Positions 30,347 through 40,979 of a DNA stretch of 64,000 nucleotides are shown in pieces. A model generated the notes under the pieces. That model was not told the DNA's origin. It saw nothing but the letters and a program-made list of their open reading frames with translations, and made no database searches. Where the stretch lies: assembly GCA_013215565.1 (NCBI GenBank), contig JABSQV010000003.1, forward strand, positions 44,723 through 108,722, read 5' to 3'. The stretch is from Myxococcales bacterium (GTDB lineage: Bacteria > Myxococcota_A > UBA9160 > SZUA-336). The translations under genes were made by a program, and so were the position numbers. Positions within the stretch are counted from its first letter, which is position 1. Each line of letters starts with the position of its first letter.

Positions 30347-32836
30347 CTAGGAGGAAACGCGAACCGCGCGCACGCGCCCGGGGCGTGCGGGCCGGCGCGG
30401 GCTGAGCGGCTTCGTGAGCGCCAGCTGGAGGACCTGGTCCATGCGCGTCACGAAGTGAAATTCCATCTGGCGCGCGAGTTCGGGCGGGATCTCTTCTAGG
30501 TCGTACCGGTTCGCCTCGGGCAGGATCAGAATTCGAATCCCGCGCCGCAGCGCCGCCAGCGCCTTCTCGCGCACTCCTCCGACCGGGAGCACCCGGCCGC
30601 GCAGCGTGATCTCGCCCGTCATCGCGACGTCGCTGCGCGCTGGAATTCCGGAGAGCGCCGAGAGTAAAGCGGTCGCCATGGTGACGCCGGCGGAAGGCCC
30701 GTCCTTGGGAGTGGCGCCGGCAGGTACGTGCAGGTGGACCGCGCTGCGGTTCAGGGACTCGGCAAGGCCCAGTTCGCCCGCCCGGCCGCGTATGTAGGAG
30801 AGTGCCGTCTGGCCCGATTCCTTCATCACGCTCCCGAGATGACCGGTCAGCGTGAGCCCCCGGCCGCGAAGCAGCGACGCTTCGACGATCAGCGTCTCGC
30901 CGCCGGCCTCGGTCCAGGCGACCCCGATCGCGACGCCGACCTCCCTGGAATGCGGAACCACCGCGTCCGGAACCGGGGCCGGCCCGAGGAATCGCCGCAG
31001 GTTCCGACGTGAAATGGAAATCTTCTCGGTCTCGCCCTCGGCCAACCGCAGGGCGCCCTTGCGGATCATGCGCCCGAGTTCGCGCTCGAGGCCTCGAACC
31101 CCGGCCTCCTGGGTGTACCGGCGGATCGTCTCGCGGATCGCGCCCGGCGAGATCGTGAGCTGGGAAGACCGCACTCCGGCCCCCTCGAGTTGCCGCGCCA
31201 GCAGGAAGCGCCGCGCGATCTGCTCCTTTTCCTCGTGCGTGTAGCCGGGAATCCGGATCACTTCGGTGCGATCCAGAAGCGGACGCGGAATCGAATCGAC
31301 CAGGTTGGCGGTCGCGACAAACAGCACCTTCGAGAGATCGTACGGCACGTTCAGATAGTGGTCGCGAAAGTTCGAGTTCTGTTCGGGATCCAGGACCTCG
31401 AGCATGGCCGATGCCGGATCGCCGCGGTGATCGGCACCGAGTTTGTCGAGTTCGTCGAGCAGGAAGACCGGGTTCACGCTTCCGGCCTGCCGCATGCCGT
31501 GAAGGATCCGCCCCGGCAGCGCACCCACGTAGGTGCGCCGGTGGCCCCGGATCTCGGCTTCGTCCCGCAGACCGCCGAGCGACATGCGCACGAAGTTGCG
31601 ACCCATCGCGCGGGCGATCGACTGCCCCAGCGAGGTCTTGCCCACGCCCGGCGGTCCTACCAGACACAGGATAGGCCCCTTGGGGGCACCGCCGCCACGC
31701 AGCTTGTGCGCGGCCAGGTACTCGAGGATCCGCTCCTTGACCCCGTCGAGGTAGGCGTGGTCGTGCTCGAGTACCTCGCGGGCGTGCGCGAGATCGAGGT
31801 TGTCATCGGTCGCAGCCTGCCAGGGCAGATCCGCCATCCACTCGAGATACGAGCGCACAATCTGGACTTCTGACGAGTCGGGGTGCATCCGGGCGAGGCG
31901 CTCGAACTGGCGCTCCGCCTCGGCCCGGGCTTCGGAGTTCATGCCGGCCGTCTGGATGCGCGAACGGAGTTCCTCGACCTCGGGATTCTTCTCCTCGCTC
32001 TCCCCGAGCTCCGCCCGGATCGCCCGCAGTTGCTCGCGCAGGAAGTGATCGCGCTGACCCCGCATCAATTCGTCGCGCGCGGTGCTCTGGATCTCTGCCT
32101 GTACCGACGACACCGCCAGTTCCCGGCGAAGCATGGCATCGACCTTGCGCAGCCGCCGAATCGGATCTTCGATCTCGAGGAGCGACTGCGACTCCTCTGC
32201 CTGCAGTGCCAGGTTCGAGGCCACCAGGTCGGCCAGCCGCCCGGGCTCGTCGACGTGGGATGCAATCGCTGCGACCTCGGCGGGCACCTGGCGCAGCGGG
32301 AGCAGCGACTCGAGCTTCTCGCGGACCGAACGAAACAGCGCCTGGGTCTCCACCGTCCACTCGTTCTGGTCGGCCCCGACCGGATCGGCCTCGATCGGTT
32401 CCACCTCGACCTCGATGTGCGGCTCGGTGAAGAGGAAGTGGCGCAGGCGGATCTTGGAGAGCCCCTGAACCAGCACCTTCACGCGGCCGTCAGGCAGGTG
32501 CATGAAACGCATCAACATTCCCAGCGTACCCACCGCGTAGAGGTCGTCGGGGCCCGGATCTTCGACCTCCGGATCGCGCTGCGTCACCAACGCCACCAGG
32601 CGGCCGCCCGCAAGCGCAGTTTCGAGCGCCTTAATGGACGCGGCTCTCGAGACGAACAGCGGCAGGACCATCGAAGGAAACACCACCGCGTCGCGGATCG
32701 GCAACAGTGGCAGCCTCTCCGGAATCGTGAAGCAGGCAGAAGGAGCTTCGTTGTCCAAGGTCTGATCCGTCCCGTCTCGATTCCGGCCGGGCTCGCGAAG
32801 CCTCGCTTCCCGAGCGGTTACGCCTTCACTTTTCAC
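30347..32836 (-). CDS. lon: ATP-dependent protease Lon
   Basis: [54 protein letters not shown]. Confidence 0.97.
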   Translation of the reverse strand: MKSEGVTAREARLREPGRNRDGTDQTLDNEAPSACFTIPERLPLLPIRDAVVFPSMVLPLFVSRAASIKALETALAGGRLVALVTQRDPEVEDPGPDDLYAVGTLGMLMRFMHLPDGRVKVLVQGLSKIRLRHFLFTEPHIEVEVEPIEADPVGADQNEWTVETQALFRSVREKLESLLPLRQVPAEVAAIASHVDEPGRLADLVASNLALQAEESQSLLEIEDPIRRLRKVDAMLRRELAVSSVQAEIQSTARDELMRGQRDHFLREQLRAIRAELGESEEKNPEVEELRSRIQTAGMNSEARAEAERQFERLARMHPDSSEVQIVRSYLEWMADLPWQAATDDNLDLAHAREVLEHDHAYLDGVKERILEYLAAHKLRGGGAPKGPILCLVGPPGVGKTSLGQSIARAMGRNFVRMSLGGLRDEAEIRGHRRTYVGALPGRILHGMRQAGSVNPVFLLDELDKLGADHRGDPASAMLEVLDPEQNSNFRDHYLNVPYDLSKVLFVATANLVDSIPRPLLDRTEVIRIPGYTHEEKEQIARRFLLARQLEGAGVRSSQLTISPGAIRETIRRYTQEAGVRGLERELGRMIRKGALRLAEGETEKISISRRNLRRFLGPAPVPDAVVPHSREVGVAIGVAWTEAGGETLIVEASLLRGRGLTLTGHLGSVMKESGQTALSYIRGRAGELGLAESLNRSAVHLHVPAGATPKDGPSAGVTMATALLSALSGIPARSDVAMTGEITLRGRVLPVGGVREKALAALRRGIRILILPEANRYDLEEIPPELARQMEFHFVTRMDQVLQLALTKPLSPRRPARPGRVRAVRVSS

Positions 32837-32929
32837 GAGATGGATCGACGGTCGTGAATCCGAACTTGACCGGGTGCGGACCCCGGCCGGCGGGAGCCGC
32901 CTCGAATTTCCTCCGCCTACGGCGTCGGT

Positions 32930-34885
32930 TCAGGGCAGGGGCTCGATCTCGATGATTTCGTTGCCCCTCACCGTCAGCAGGTAGAGCGCCTGCCTGGTTC
33001 CACCGCCCTCTCTCAGCGAGGTCACACCCGACACCCCCGCGAAACTCTGGGTCGCGGCCAGTTCGGCACGAAGTTCCTCGGCGGACCCGGTGCCGGCCGA
33101 CTCCAGCAATTCGCGGAGCAGTACCGCAATGTCGTAGGCCTGCGCCGCGAGGCGCTCCGGCTCGGCCCCGAAGGCTTCGTAATAGCTTCCGACGAACTCC
33201 TGGACCGCCGGATAACGGCTGCGGGGGAAGAAGACGTCGGTGAACACGGCACCGCGGGCGTCCGATCCGGCGATCTCGAGAAGCCGCGGGTCGTTCCATC
33301 CACTTGGGCCCAGCAGCAAGACGTCGCGCACGTCGTAGTAGCGGAGTTGGGGCAGGATCAGTCCGACCTGCGAGGCCGCGTCAGGGATGAACAGCGCGTC
33401 GAAATCGACGTGCGGGGGCAGCTCGGCCAGGTTGGGATCCTCGAGACGTTCGGTATTTTCGAGCGGGCGCCGCGCAAGCCGATCCCGCTCCTGAATCAGT
33501 TCGGCTTCCTCCGGAGTCACGTAGTAGAGGCCGACCAGGCGACGGATCGGCTCCTGGTGATCGACTGCGTCGGGAGGGTAGCTCTCCACTCCGACGATCT
33601 CGCCGCCCCGCGCCTCGACCTCGTCCCAGAAGACGTTCTTGAACTCCCGGCCGTACGCGTCTTCGGGATAGAGCACGGCAAACGTCCGCCGTCCGCGCAC
33701 CTCCATCGCATACGCCACGAGCACCCGCGCCTGGTCCGCAGCCGTAAGCCCAAGCCGGAACACCTGCTGACCCAGGAACGGAAGCACAGCCTGCCGGGCC
33801 AGGGTCAGAAGCGGAATGCGGTACTCGACCGCGAGCGGCGCGGCAGCCACGGCCGCGGGAGAACGGAGCGGCCCGACGATCGCAGAGACCCCGAGCAAGG
33901 CGAGCTCGCGCACCGCCAGCGCGGCCCGCTCCGGGTCTCCGGCTGTATCCCGGATGTGAATCAGGTAGGGGCCGGGGGGGTCCCCGAACGGCTCCAGCCC
34001 CAACACCAGACCCCGCAGGACCGCCTCGCCATAGTCGCGGTAGCGGCCCGACAGCGGCACCGCCACGCCGAGTACGCGGCCCTCGGTCTCGCGTTCCACC
34101 CGGGCTCGCTCCAGCAGGCGCTCGCGGTGCGCGTCCTCCGCGGGCCGCAGCCTCCGCGGCAGGCGCGCGAGCGCCTCGAGGGCGGCATCCGCGTCTCCGC
34201 GCCGCAGCGAGCGGTCGGCCAGTTCGAGCAGGATCCGGTCGTGCGGCGGGCCGGGCGGAACCTCGTCGACGATCTCGGCGAGTTCGCGATCGAAGAGCCG
34301 TTCCTCGACGAGTTCCGCGAGTTCGAGATCGAGTTCCAGCGCCTCTTCGGTCGTGGCGGTCTCCCGCCGCGCGTACGCCAGCCAGCGCACGCTATCCGGG
34401 TAGTCCCGGGCATCCCGCGCGAGGTCCGCGAGCAGGCGGTAGATGCGCGCACGGAGTTCGTCCGGCGCCCGCGCGAACTCGGTCTCGCGCAGCACCCGGC
34501 GCGCGAACTCGACCCGCTCGCCCCGGCGCCAGTTCCAGGCCAGCCGATAGCGCGCCTCGGGAGTCCAGGGGCTGCGCGGATAACGCTCGATCAGCTCGCG
34601 CCAGGCCGCCGTTGCCCCGTCCAGGTCGCCGACCCGCTCGTTCACGCCCGCGAGCAGAAACAGCGCTCTGTCACCGCGCGCACTGCGCGGAAAGTCCCGG
34701 CGAAAGCGTTCGAGCCGGGCGCGCGCGAGATCCAGGTCCGAGCCCTCTGCCGCGCGCCGCGCCGCGGCGAAGTCCAGCGCCTCGGCCTGGCTCAAAGGAA
34801 CCTCGACGCCCCCGCGCAGCACCGTGGCCTCCGTGCATCCCAGCAGCAGAGCCACGAACACCCACGCGAGGACCGGTCGGCGCAT
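32930..34885 (-). CDS. LpoA-like lipoprotein: TPR N-terminus plus periplasmic-binding-protein-like domain
   Basis: Lipobox VALLLGC; TPR-like repeats; GVAVPLSGRYRDYGEAVLRGLVLG ... VSAIVGPLRSPAAVAAAPLAVEYRIPLLTL; start overlaps dnaJ stop (ATGA). Confidence 0.78.
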   Translation of the reverse strand: MRRPVLAWVFVALLLGCTEATVLRGGVEVPLSQAEALDFAAARRAAEGSDLDLARARLERFRRDFPRSARGDRALFLLAGVNERVGDLDGATAAWRELIERYPRSPWTPEARYRLAWNWRRGERVEFARRVLRETEFARAPDELRARIYRLLADLARDARDYPDSVRWLAYARRETATTEEALELDLELAELVEERLFDRELAEIVDEVPPGPPHDRILLELADRSLRRGDADAALEALARLPRRLRPAEDAHRERLLERARVERETEGRVLGVAVPLSGRYRDYGEAVLRGLVLGLEPFGDPPGPYLIHIRDTAGDPERAALAVRELALLGVSAIVGPLRSPAAVAAAPLAVEYRIPLLTLARQAVLPFLGQQVFRLGLTAADQARVLVAYAMEVRGRRTFAVLYPEDAYGREFKNVFWDEVEARGGEIVGVESYPPDAVDHQEPIRRLVGLYYVTPEEAELIQERDRLARRPLENTERLEDPNLAELPPHVDFDALFIPDAASQVGLILPQLRYYDVRDVLLLGPSGWNDPRLLEIAGSDARGAVFTDVFFPRSRYPAVQEFVGSYYEAFGAEPERLAAQAYDIAVLLRELLESAGTGSAEELRAELAATQSFAGVSGVTSLREGGGTRQALYLLTVRGNEIIEIEPLP

Positions 34886-35967
34886 CAGTCGAGCAGGTCG
34901 CGCACTTTGTCGAGGAAGCCCCGCCGGCGAGGCGTCACTTCCTCGCCCGAAATCTCGGCGAAGCGTTCCAGCAACTGGCGTTGCTCCTGGCTCAGCCGGG
35001 TCGGTACCTCTACGAAGACGTCGACGATCAGGTCGCCACGTCCCCCCCCGTTCAGGCGTTCGAGACCGCGTCCGCGAAGCCGAATTTCGTCGCCCGATTG
35101 CGCGCCGGCCCGGATTTGGACCTTTTCCTTGCCTTCGAGCGTCGGGACCTCGATCTCGGCCCCGAGCGACGCCTGCGCGATCGAAATCGGCAACTCGCAG
35201 TGGAGATCGGGGCCGTCGCGCTGAAAGATCGGGTGCTCGCGCACGAACAGCACCACGTACAGATCGCCCGGCGGTCCGCCATCGTAGCCGGCCTCCCCCT
35301 CACCTGTGAGACGGAGCCGGATCCCGGTGTCGACGCCGGCCGGAATCCGGACGGACATGCTCTGTACGGTTTCGACCCTGCCGTCGCCGCGGCAGCCATC
35401 GCAGACTCGGCGGAGACTCTGGCCACTTCCCCGGCAACGATCACAGGTCCGGCTGACGCGGAAAAACCCCTGCTGCAGGAAGATCTGGCCGTGCCCGCCG
35501 CAGCGATCACAGAGTTCGCGCTCGCCCCCGCGGCCGTCGCAGTCCGCGCAGGCTTTGTGCTTGGGGATCCGGATGCTCTGCTTGCCGCCGAGCGCGGCGA
35601 CTTCGAAGTCGATCTCGAGGTCGTAGCGCAGATCCGCCCCGCGCTGCCCGGTCGCGCGACGCCGGCCCCGACCGAATAGGTCCCCGCCCCCGAACACCTC
35701 GTTGAACAGGTCGGTGAAGCCCTGGAAGGGATCTCCGCCCTGCCCCGCGAGGCCCTCGTGCCCGAAGCGGTCGTAGGCACTGCGCTTCTCGGCGTCGGAG
35801 AGCACTGAATAGGCCTCGGAGGCCTCCTTGAAGCGCGCCTCAGCCCCGGCGTCGCCCGGATTCTTGTCGGGATGGGACTGGTGGGCCAGCCGGCGGTACG
35901 CCTTCTTGAGCGTATCCGGGCCGGCGTCCCGGGGGACCCCCAGTACCTCATAGTAGTCCCGCGGCAC
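34885..35967 (-). CDS. dnaJ: Chaperone DnaJ
   Basis: J domain [36 protein letters not shown]; four CxxCxGxG-type Zn motifs. Confidence 0.97.
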   Translation of the reverse strand: MPRDYYEVLGVPRDAGPDTLKKAYRRLAHQSHPDKNPGDAGAEARFKEASEAYSVLSDAEKRSAYDRFGHEGLAGQGGDPFQGFTDLFNEVFGGGDLFGRGRRRATGQRGADLRYDLEIDFEVAALGGKQSIRIPKHKACADCDGRGGERELCDRCGGHGQIFLQQGFFRVSRTCDRCRGSGQSLRRVCDGCRGDGRVETVQSMSVRIPAGVDTGIRLRLTGEGEAGYDGGPPGDLYVVLFVREHPIFQRDGPDLHCELPISIAQASLGAEIEVPTLEGKEKVQIRAGAQSGDEIRLRGRGLERLNGGGRGDLIVDVFVEVPTRLSQEQRQLLERFAEISGEEVTPRRRGFLDKVRDLLD

Positions 35968-36079
35968 GAAGGCCTCCTAAGCCCCACCCGCTCCGAGTCA
36001 AGCCCGGCCGGTCCAAGCAGGCGCCGGGCACAGGCTAGCAAACGGGCGGCCGGGTCCTAGGCGGCCGCCCCGGAGATCC

Positions 36080-37966
36080 TCAATCGTCGAGATATTCCTC
36101 GTCGGCGTCCGCCACCGCCGCAGCCTCCCCGGCCGGACCCTGCGCCGAACCGGCTTCGTCCTCGAGGCGCTCGTAGACGGCCTCGGTCATCTTGTAGGCG
36201 AGATCCTGCAGATCCTCGAGCGCCCCTCCGAGGGCCGCGGTGTCGCTGCCCGCGAGCACCTTGTGCGCTTCGGCGAGCGCCTCGCGGACCTCGGCCTGCT
36301 CGGATTCCGAGAGCGTCGATCCGTACTCGGAAAGCGCCTGTTCGACCCCGTAGATCAGCGCCTCGCCGGAGTTTCGAAGCTCTACGGCTTCGCGCCTGAG
36401 GGCGTCGGCTTCGGAGCAGCCGGCCGCTTGCTCGACCAGACGCGCCACCTCGGCATCGCCGAGACCCCGCCCCGCTTCGAGGCGAACTTCCTTCCGCTGC
36501 TCGGTACCGAGATCGCGCGCCGAGACGTCGAGGATGCCGTCGGCGTCGATGTCGAAGGTGACCTCGATCTGAGGTACTCCGCGGGGTGCGGGCGGAATTC
36601 CGAGCAGCTCGAAACGCCCCAGGCTCTGGTTGTCGGCGGCCATCTCGCGTTCGCCTTGCAGGATGTGCACGCGGACCAGATTCTGGTTGTCCTCGGTCGT
36701 GGAAAAGACCTGGGCCTTGCGTATCGGAATCGTGGTGTTGCGGGGCATGATGGGTGTCATCACGCCGCCCTGCGTCTCGATGCCGAGCGAGAGCGGGACG
36801 ACGTCGAGCAGCAGCACCTGGTCGGATTCGCCCGCCAGGACGCTGCCCTGAATCGCGGCCCCGACCGCCACGACCTCGTCGGGGTTGACGCCGGTGTACG
36901 CGGGCTTCCCGAAAATCTCCCCCACCTTTTCGACCACGCGCGGCATTCGCGTCATGCCGCCGACCAGGATCACGTGGTCGAGCGCGTCGGCCTCGACCCC
37001 GGCGTCGGCCAACGCCGTTCGACACGGCGCCTCGAGACGCGCGACCAGCGCTTCGACGAGTTCCGAGACGTGCTCGCGGGTCACGCTCTCGATCAGGTGC
37101 TTGGGCTCTCCGCCCTCGGCGCAGATGAAGGGAAGGTTGACCTCGGTCTCGAGGCAGGAGGAGAGTTCGCGCTTCGCGCGCTCGGCTGCTTCTCTGAGCC
37201 GCTGCAGGGCCATCGGATCCTCCCTCAGGTCCATCCCCTGGCTCCTGAGGAAGCGCTCGGCCAGGTCGTTGACGATGAGCTGGTCGAAGTCTTCCCCTCC
37301 GAGGCAGGTGTCGCCGCACGAGGCCAATACCTCGAACACGCCGTCTCCGATTCTCAGGACCGAGATGTCGAAGGTCCCGCCCCCGAGATCGAAGACCGCG
37401 ATCTGCTCTTTTTCACTCGACACCAGGCCGTAGGCGAGCGCAGCCGCAGTCGGCTCGTGGATGATCCGGAGCACGTTGAGGCCCGCGATCCTGCCCGCGT
37501 CCTTCGTAGACTGGCGCTGCGCGTCGTTGAAGTAGGCGGGAACGGTGATCACCGCATCTGTGACCTCTTCCCCCAGGTAGTCCTGTGCCGTTTCCTTCAT
37601 GCGGCGGAGCGTGGCCGCCGAGATCTCTTCGGGGCTGCATTCCTTGCCCCGCAGGCTGACGCGCGCATCTCCGTTCGAGCCCGGAACGATCTCAAACGGG
37701 GCCACGCTCCGGAAGCGAACCACGTCCTCGTCTTCGAAGTCGCGACCGATCAGGCGTTTGGCCGCAAACACGGTGTGGGCGGGATTCGTCGCCGCCTGGC
37801 GGCGGGCGATCTGACCCACCAGTAGCTCTCCGGACTCGTCGATCGCCACGACCGAGGGCGTGGTGCGGCTGCCCTCGCGATTCGCGATGACGACCGGCTC
37901 GCCACGCTCCATCACCGCGACACAGCTGTTGGTGGTTCCGAGATCAATCCCGACGACTTTGCCCAC
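36080..37966 (-). CDS. dnaK: Chaperone DnaK
   Basis: [48 protein letters not shown]. Confidence 0.99.
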   Translation of the reverse strand: MGKVVGIDLGTTNSCVAVMERGEPVVIANREGSRTTPSVVAIDESGELLVGQIARRQAATNPAHTVFAAKRLIGRDFEDEDVVRFRSVAPFEIVPGSNGDARVSLRGKECSPEEISAATLRRMKETAQDYLGEEVTDAVITVPAYFNDAQRQSTKDAGRIAGLNVLRIIHEPTAAALAYGLVSSEKEQIAVFDLGGGTFDISVLRIGDGVFEVLASCGDTCLGGEDFDQLIVNDLAERFLRSQGMDLREDPMALQRLREAAERAKRELSSCLETEVNLPFICAEGGEPKHLIESVTREHVSELVEALVARLEAPCRTALADAGVEADALDHVILVGGMTRMPRVVEKVGEIFGKPAYTGVNPDEVVAVGAAIQGSVLAGESDQVLLLDVVPLSLGIETQGGVMTPIMPRNTTIPIRKAQVFSTTEDNQNLVRVHILQGEREMAADNQSLGRFELLGIPPAPRGVPQIEVTFDIDADGILDVSARDLGTEQRKEVRLEAGRGLGDAEVARLVEQAAGCSEADALRREAVELRNSGEALIYGVEQALSEYGSTLSESEQAEVREALAEAHKVLAGSDTAALGGALEDLQDLAYKMTEAVYERLEDEAGSAQGPAGEAAAVADADEEYLDD

Positions 37967-38004
37967 GCGCAGAACTCCCGCCCGAAACGGCCGGAAGGGA
38001 CACG

Positions 38005-38640
38005 CTAGTCCGAACCGTCCTCGGTTTTAGTTGAGACGACAACGAGCGCGGGCCGCACCAGACGATCACGGAGCAGGTAGCCGTTCTGCAGTACCTCGAC
38101 GACCGTCCCGGCTTCGACTTCCGGTCTGGGAACCTGCCCGACCGCTTCGTGCAGCTGCGGATCGAAAGGCTCCCCCTCCGCCAGCACCGGCTGGACACCG
38201 AACTTCTCGAGCACCTGCAACAGCGCGCGGTGTGTAAGTTCGACGCCCGCCAGAAGTGACTTCGGGTCGCTCCCCTGCTCCGACGCCTGGCCGTGACCGA
38301 GCGCCCGTTCGAGGTTATCGACCGTACCCAGAAGCTCCTTGATCAGGCTCTCGTTTCCGTAGTTGAGCTGGTCCTGCCGCTCCCTGGCAGTGCGGCGCTT
38401 GAAGTTCTCGAACTCGGCCGCGAGCCGCAGGTGCTGGTCCCTGAGCGCCTCGATCTCCGCCGAGGGATCGACTTCCTCTGGGCCGCTCCCGGCGTCTCCG
38501 TCCTCTCGCTGCTCCGCGTCCTCGGGCTTCGCCGCGTCCTTCGGGGTCGCCCCGTCGGGGGACGCCCCGGAGTCCGCGAGTTCCGCGGCGAGGTCGGGGG
38601 GTAGCTCCACCTTGGGACCCTTCGGCTCAGACACGCGCAT
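38005..38640 (-). CDS. grpE: Nucleotide exchange factor GrpE
   Basis: Coiled coil LRLAAEFENFKRRTARERQD; C-terminal beta domain with FDPQLHEAVGQV. Confidence 0.95.
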   Translation of the reverse strand: MRVSEPKGPKVELPPDLAAELADSGASPDGATPKDAAKPEDAEQREDGDAGSGPEEVDPSAEIEALRDQHLRLAAEFENFKRRTARERQDQLNYGNESLIKELLGTVDNLERALGHGQASEQGSDPKSLLAGVELTHRALLQVLEKFGVQPVLAEGEPFDPQLHEAVGQVPRPEVEAGTVVEVLQNGYLLRDRLVRPALVVVSTKTEDGSD

Positions 38641-38655
38641 TCCTGTCCGGGGAGG

Positions 38656-39693
38656 TCAAGCGATGAAACCATTGATCGTATCGGACAGCCGCCGGACCAG
38701 CGGGATCAAGCGGTCGTAACGCATCCGGATCGGGCCGATCAGACCGAGACCCCCGAGCGCGGGGCCGTCCCCGAACGGCGCGCTGATCACCGCGCAGGCG
38801 TCCACGACCGGATCGTCGATCTCGCTCCCGATCGCAACCCGAAGCACGTCGGCCTGCATGATCTCGTCGAGAAGCTCGAGCATGCGCTCCTTCTCCTCGA
38901 GGGCGGCAATGAGTTCGCGCAGTTGCCGCAGGTCTCTGAACTCGGGCTGGCCGAACAGCGGATTCAGGTCGCTCAGGTGAAGCTCCGCACCCGGCAGCAG
39001 CGCGAGGCCCAGGAGCCCGAGTTCGAGCGCCCTGCGTGCGAGCGCGTTGCTGCGCTGGCGCTCGGTCTCGATCGCAGACGCGAGCTGCCGGCGCGCAGCC
39101 GCCAGCGTGGCGCCGGAGACGAAATTCGTGAGCCAGTTGCCGACGCGCTCGAGCGTTCGTGCATCGTATCGCCGCTCCTCGATAACACGGCTCTGGACGA
39201 GTCCGTGCTCCGAGATCAAGAGCACCATGACCCGTTCGCTCGAAACCCGGACGAAGCGGATCTCACCCACGCGCAGGCGGTCCGCCTGCGCCACCACGAA
39301 AAAGCCCAGCTGCCCGGTCTCTTCGGCGAGCAGGTCGGCCGCGCGGTGCAACAGATCGTCGAGACCCGCGGCGCCCGCGAGCGCAGTCCGGAACGAGTTC
39401 GACACCACGGTTTCGGGCGGCTTCGCTTCGAGCAGTCCATCGACGTAGAGGCGGAAGGCACGATCGGTCGGAACCCGGCCGGCCGACGGATGCGGCTGCT
39501 CGAGCAGTTGGAGTTCCGCCAGTTCTCCCATGCTGTTGCGCACGGTGGCGGACGAGACCGCGAGGCCCGAGCGCTCGAGCACGCGGCTCGACGACACCGG
39601 CTGCGCGGTCTCGATGTACTCTTCGACGAGCGCGACCATGACCTCCCGCATGCGAGGCGAGAGTTGCTCGAGGTTCGTGCAGACCGCGGCCAT
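38656..39693 (-). CDS. hrcA: Heat-inducible transcription repressor HrcA
   Basis: Winged helix QPVSSSRVLERSGLAVSSATVRNSMGELAELQLLEQPHPSAGRVPTDRAFRLYVD. Confidence 0.95.
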   Translation of the reverse strand: MAAVCTNLEQLSPRMREVMVALVEEYIETAQPVSSSRVLERSGLAVSSATVRNSMGELAELQLLEQPHPSAGRVPTDRAFRLYVDGLLEAKPPETVVSNSFRTALAGAAGLDDLLHRAADLLAEETGQLGFFVVAQADRLRVGEIRFVRVSSERVMVLLISEHGLVQSRVIEERRYDARTLERVGNWLTNFVSGATLAAARRQLASAIETERQRSNALARRALELGLLGLALLPGAELHLSDLNPLFGQPEFRDLRQLRELIAALEEKERMLELLDEIMQADVLRVAIGSEIDDPVVDACAVISAPFGDGPALGGLGLIGPIRMRYDRLIPLVRRLSDTINGFIA

Positions 39694-39718
39694 TGTCTCC
39701 GGTGCTCCCTTTGGACTC

Positions 39719-39748
39719 AGGCTAGCCAGCCGCCGGAGCCGGTGTCAA
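39719..39748 (-). promoter_or_regulatory. Putative hrcA promoter overlapping the hemW stop
   Basis: Minus strand TTGACA-N18-TAGCCT; same -10 hexamer as the groES promoter. Confidence 0.35.
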
Positions 39749-40920
39749 CAAGCGACGAAACGCAGGAAGACCTCGTCGGCAAAGAGGATTCCCCGTTCCG
39801 TCAGCCGAATGCGCCCCTTCCGGTCTTCGATCAGCTCGAGTTCGCGGAGTTCCCGGATCTCGGCCCCGAAACGGCGCTCCGGCGCCTCCGCGAAGCGGCG
39901 CAGGTAGGCCGCCCTGGAAATTCCGGCCAGGCGCCGGAACCCCAGGAAGAGCGTCTCGCGCCGCGCGTCCTGCTCGGTGAGAGACTCCGACTCCGCCACG
40001 GGCAGCCGGCCGTCTGCGAGCCGCGCCTCCCATTCGGAGCGCGCGCGCAGGTTCTTCCAGCGCGACGATTCGACCAGGCTGGCTGCGCCGACCCCGATCC
40101 CGAGTACGTCGCGCCGCAGCCAGTAGCGCTGATTATGACGCGAGGCGTGGCCGGGCCGGGCAAAGCTCGAGATTTCGTACTGCGTAAAGCCCGACGCCGC
40201 GAGCCCCACGCGCAGCCTGCGGCCGGCCGCGAGCAGCGTGTCTTCGTCGGGCAGCGCGAGCTTCCCGCGCGCTCGAGCCCTCGCGAACGGCGTTTCCGGC
40301 TCGATCGTGAGCGCGTAAGCCGAAATGTGTGGAACCCCGAGACGAATCACGCGTTCGAGGTCCGACAGAAACTCGGACTCCGACTGCCCGGGCGCTCCGA
40401 AGATCAGGTCGGTCGAGACGGACTCGAAACCGCCCCGCAGGCACGCTTCGAGTCCACTCAGCGCCTCCGCAGCCGTGTGCGCGCGCCCGAGCTTCCGGAG
40501 CGTCTCGTCGCGCAGGGACTGAACGCCGACGGAAAGCCGTGTCACGCCGGCCGCGCGAAAGCCCGGCACCCGACCGATCTCGCCGGTTCCGGGATTGAGT
40601 TCGAGCGTGACCTCCTCGGGCTCGCCCGCAAAGCGCTTTCGAATCGTTCCGAGCAGACGCTCGATCGAGGCGGGCTCGAACAGGGAGGGCGTTCCACCCC
40701 CGAAGTAGACGCTGCGCAGCACGCGTCCCGCCGCCGGCCGCGCGGGACCCGCGAGGGCGAGATCGAGCTCGACCTCGAGCCACTCGAGGTAGCGGCGTTC
40801 CAGCTCCGGCGCGAGGCGCCCCGCCGGCTCGACGGCAAAGTCGCAGTACGGGCAAATCCGCTCGCAGAACGGCAGGTGCACGTAGACGCCGACGTCGGGC
40901 GCTCTTGTTCGGGCGAGCAC
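39745..40920 (-). CDS. hemW: Radical SAM heme chaperone HemW (coproporphyrinogen oxidase-like)
   Basis: VYVHLPFCERICPYCDFAV; YFGGGTPSLFEP; RLSVGVQSLRDETLRKLGRAH; GTG start at 40920 inferred. Confidence 0.93.
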   Translation of the reverse strand: MLARTRAPDVGVYVHLPFCERICPYCDFAVEPAGRLAPELERRYLEWLEVELDLALAGPARPAAGRVLRSVYFGGGTPSLFEPASIERLLGTIRKRFAGEPEEVTLELNPGTGEIGRVPGFRAAGVTRLSVGVQSLRDETLRKLGRAHTAAEALSGLEACLRGGFESVSTDLIFGAPGQSESEFLSDLERVIRLGVPHISAYALTIEPETPFARARARGKLALPDEDTLLAAGRRLRVGLAASGFTQYEISSFARPGHASRHNQRYWLRRDVLGIGVGAASLVESSRWKNLRARSEWEARLADGRLPVAESESLTEQDARRETLFLGFRRLAGISRAAYLRRFAEAPERRFGAEIRELRELELIEDRKGRIRLTERGILFADEVFLRFVAC

Positions 40921-40979
40921 GGCGTCTATCCTAAGCGAGGACCGCCCAAGCGGGCGTAGATTGGGAGAAGCCTCGCGCC

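Noticed and set aside
38656-39760. CIRCE element upstream of hrcA
   Set aside because: No inverted repeat with CIRCE geometry could be found between hemW and hrcA; only a promoter-like TTGACA...TAGCCT was seen.
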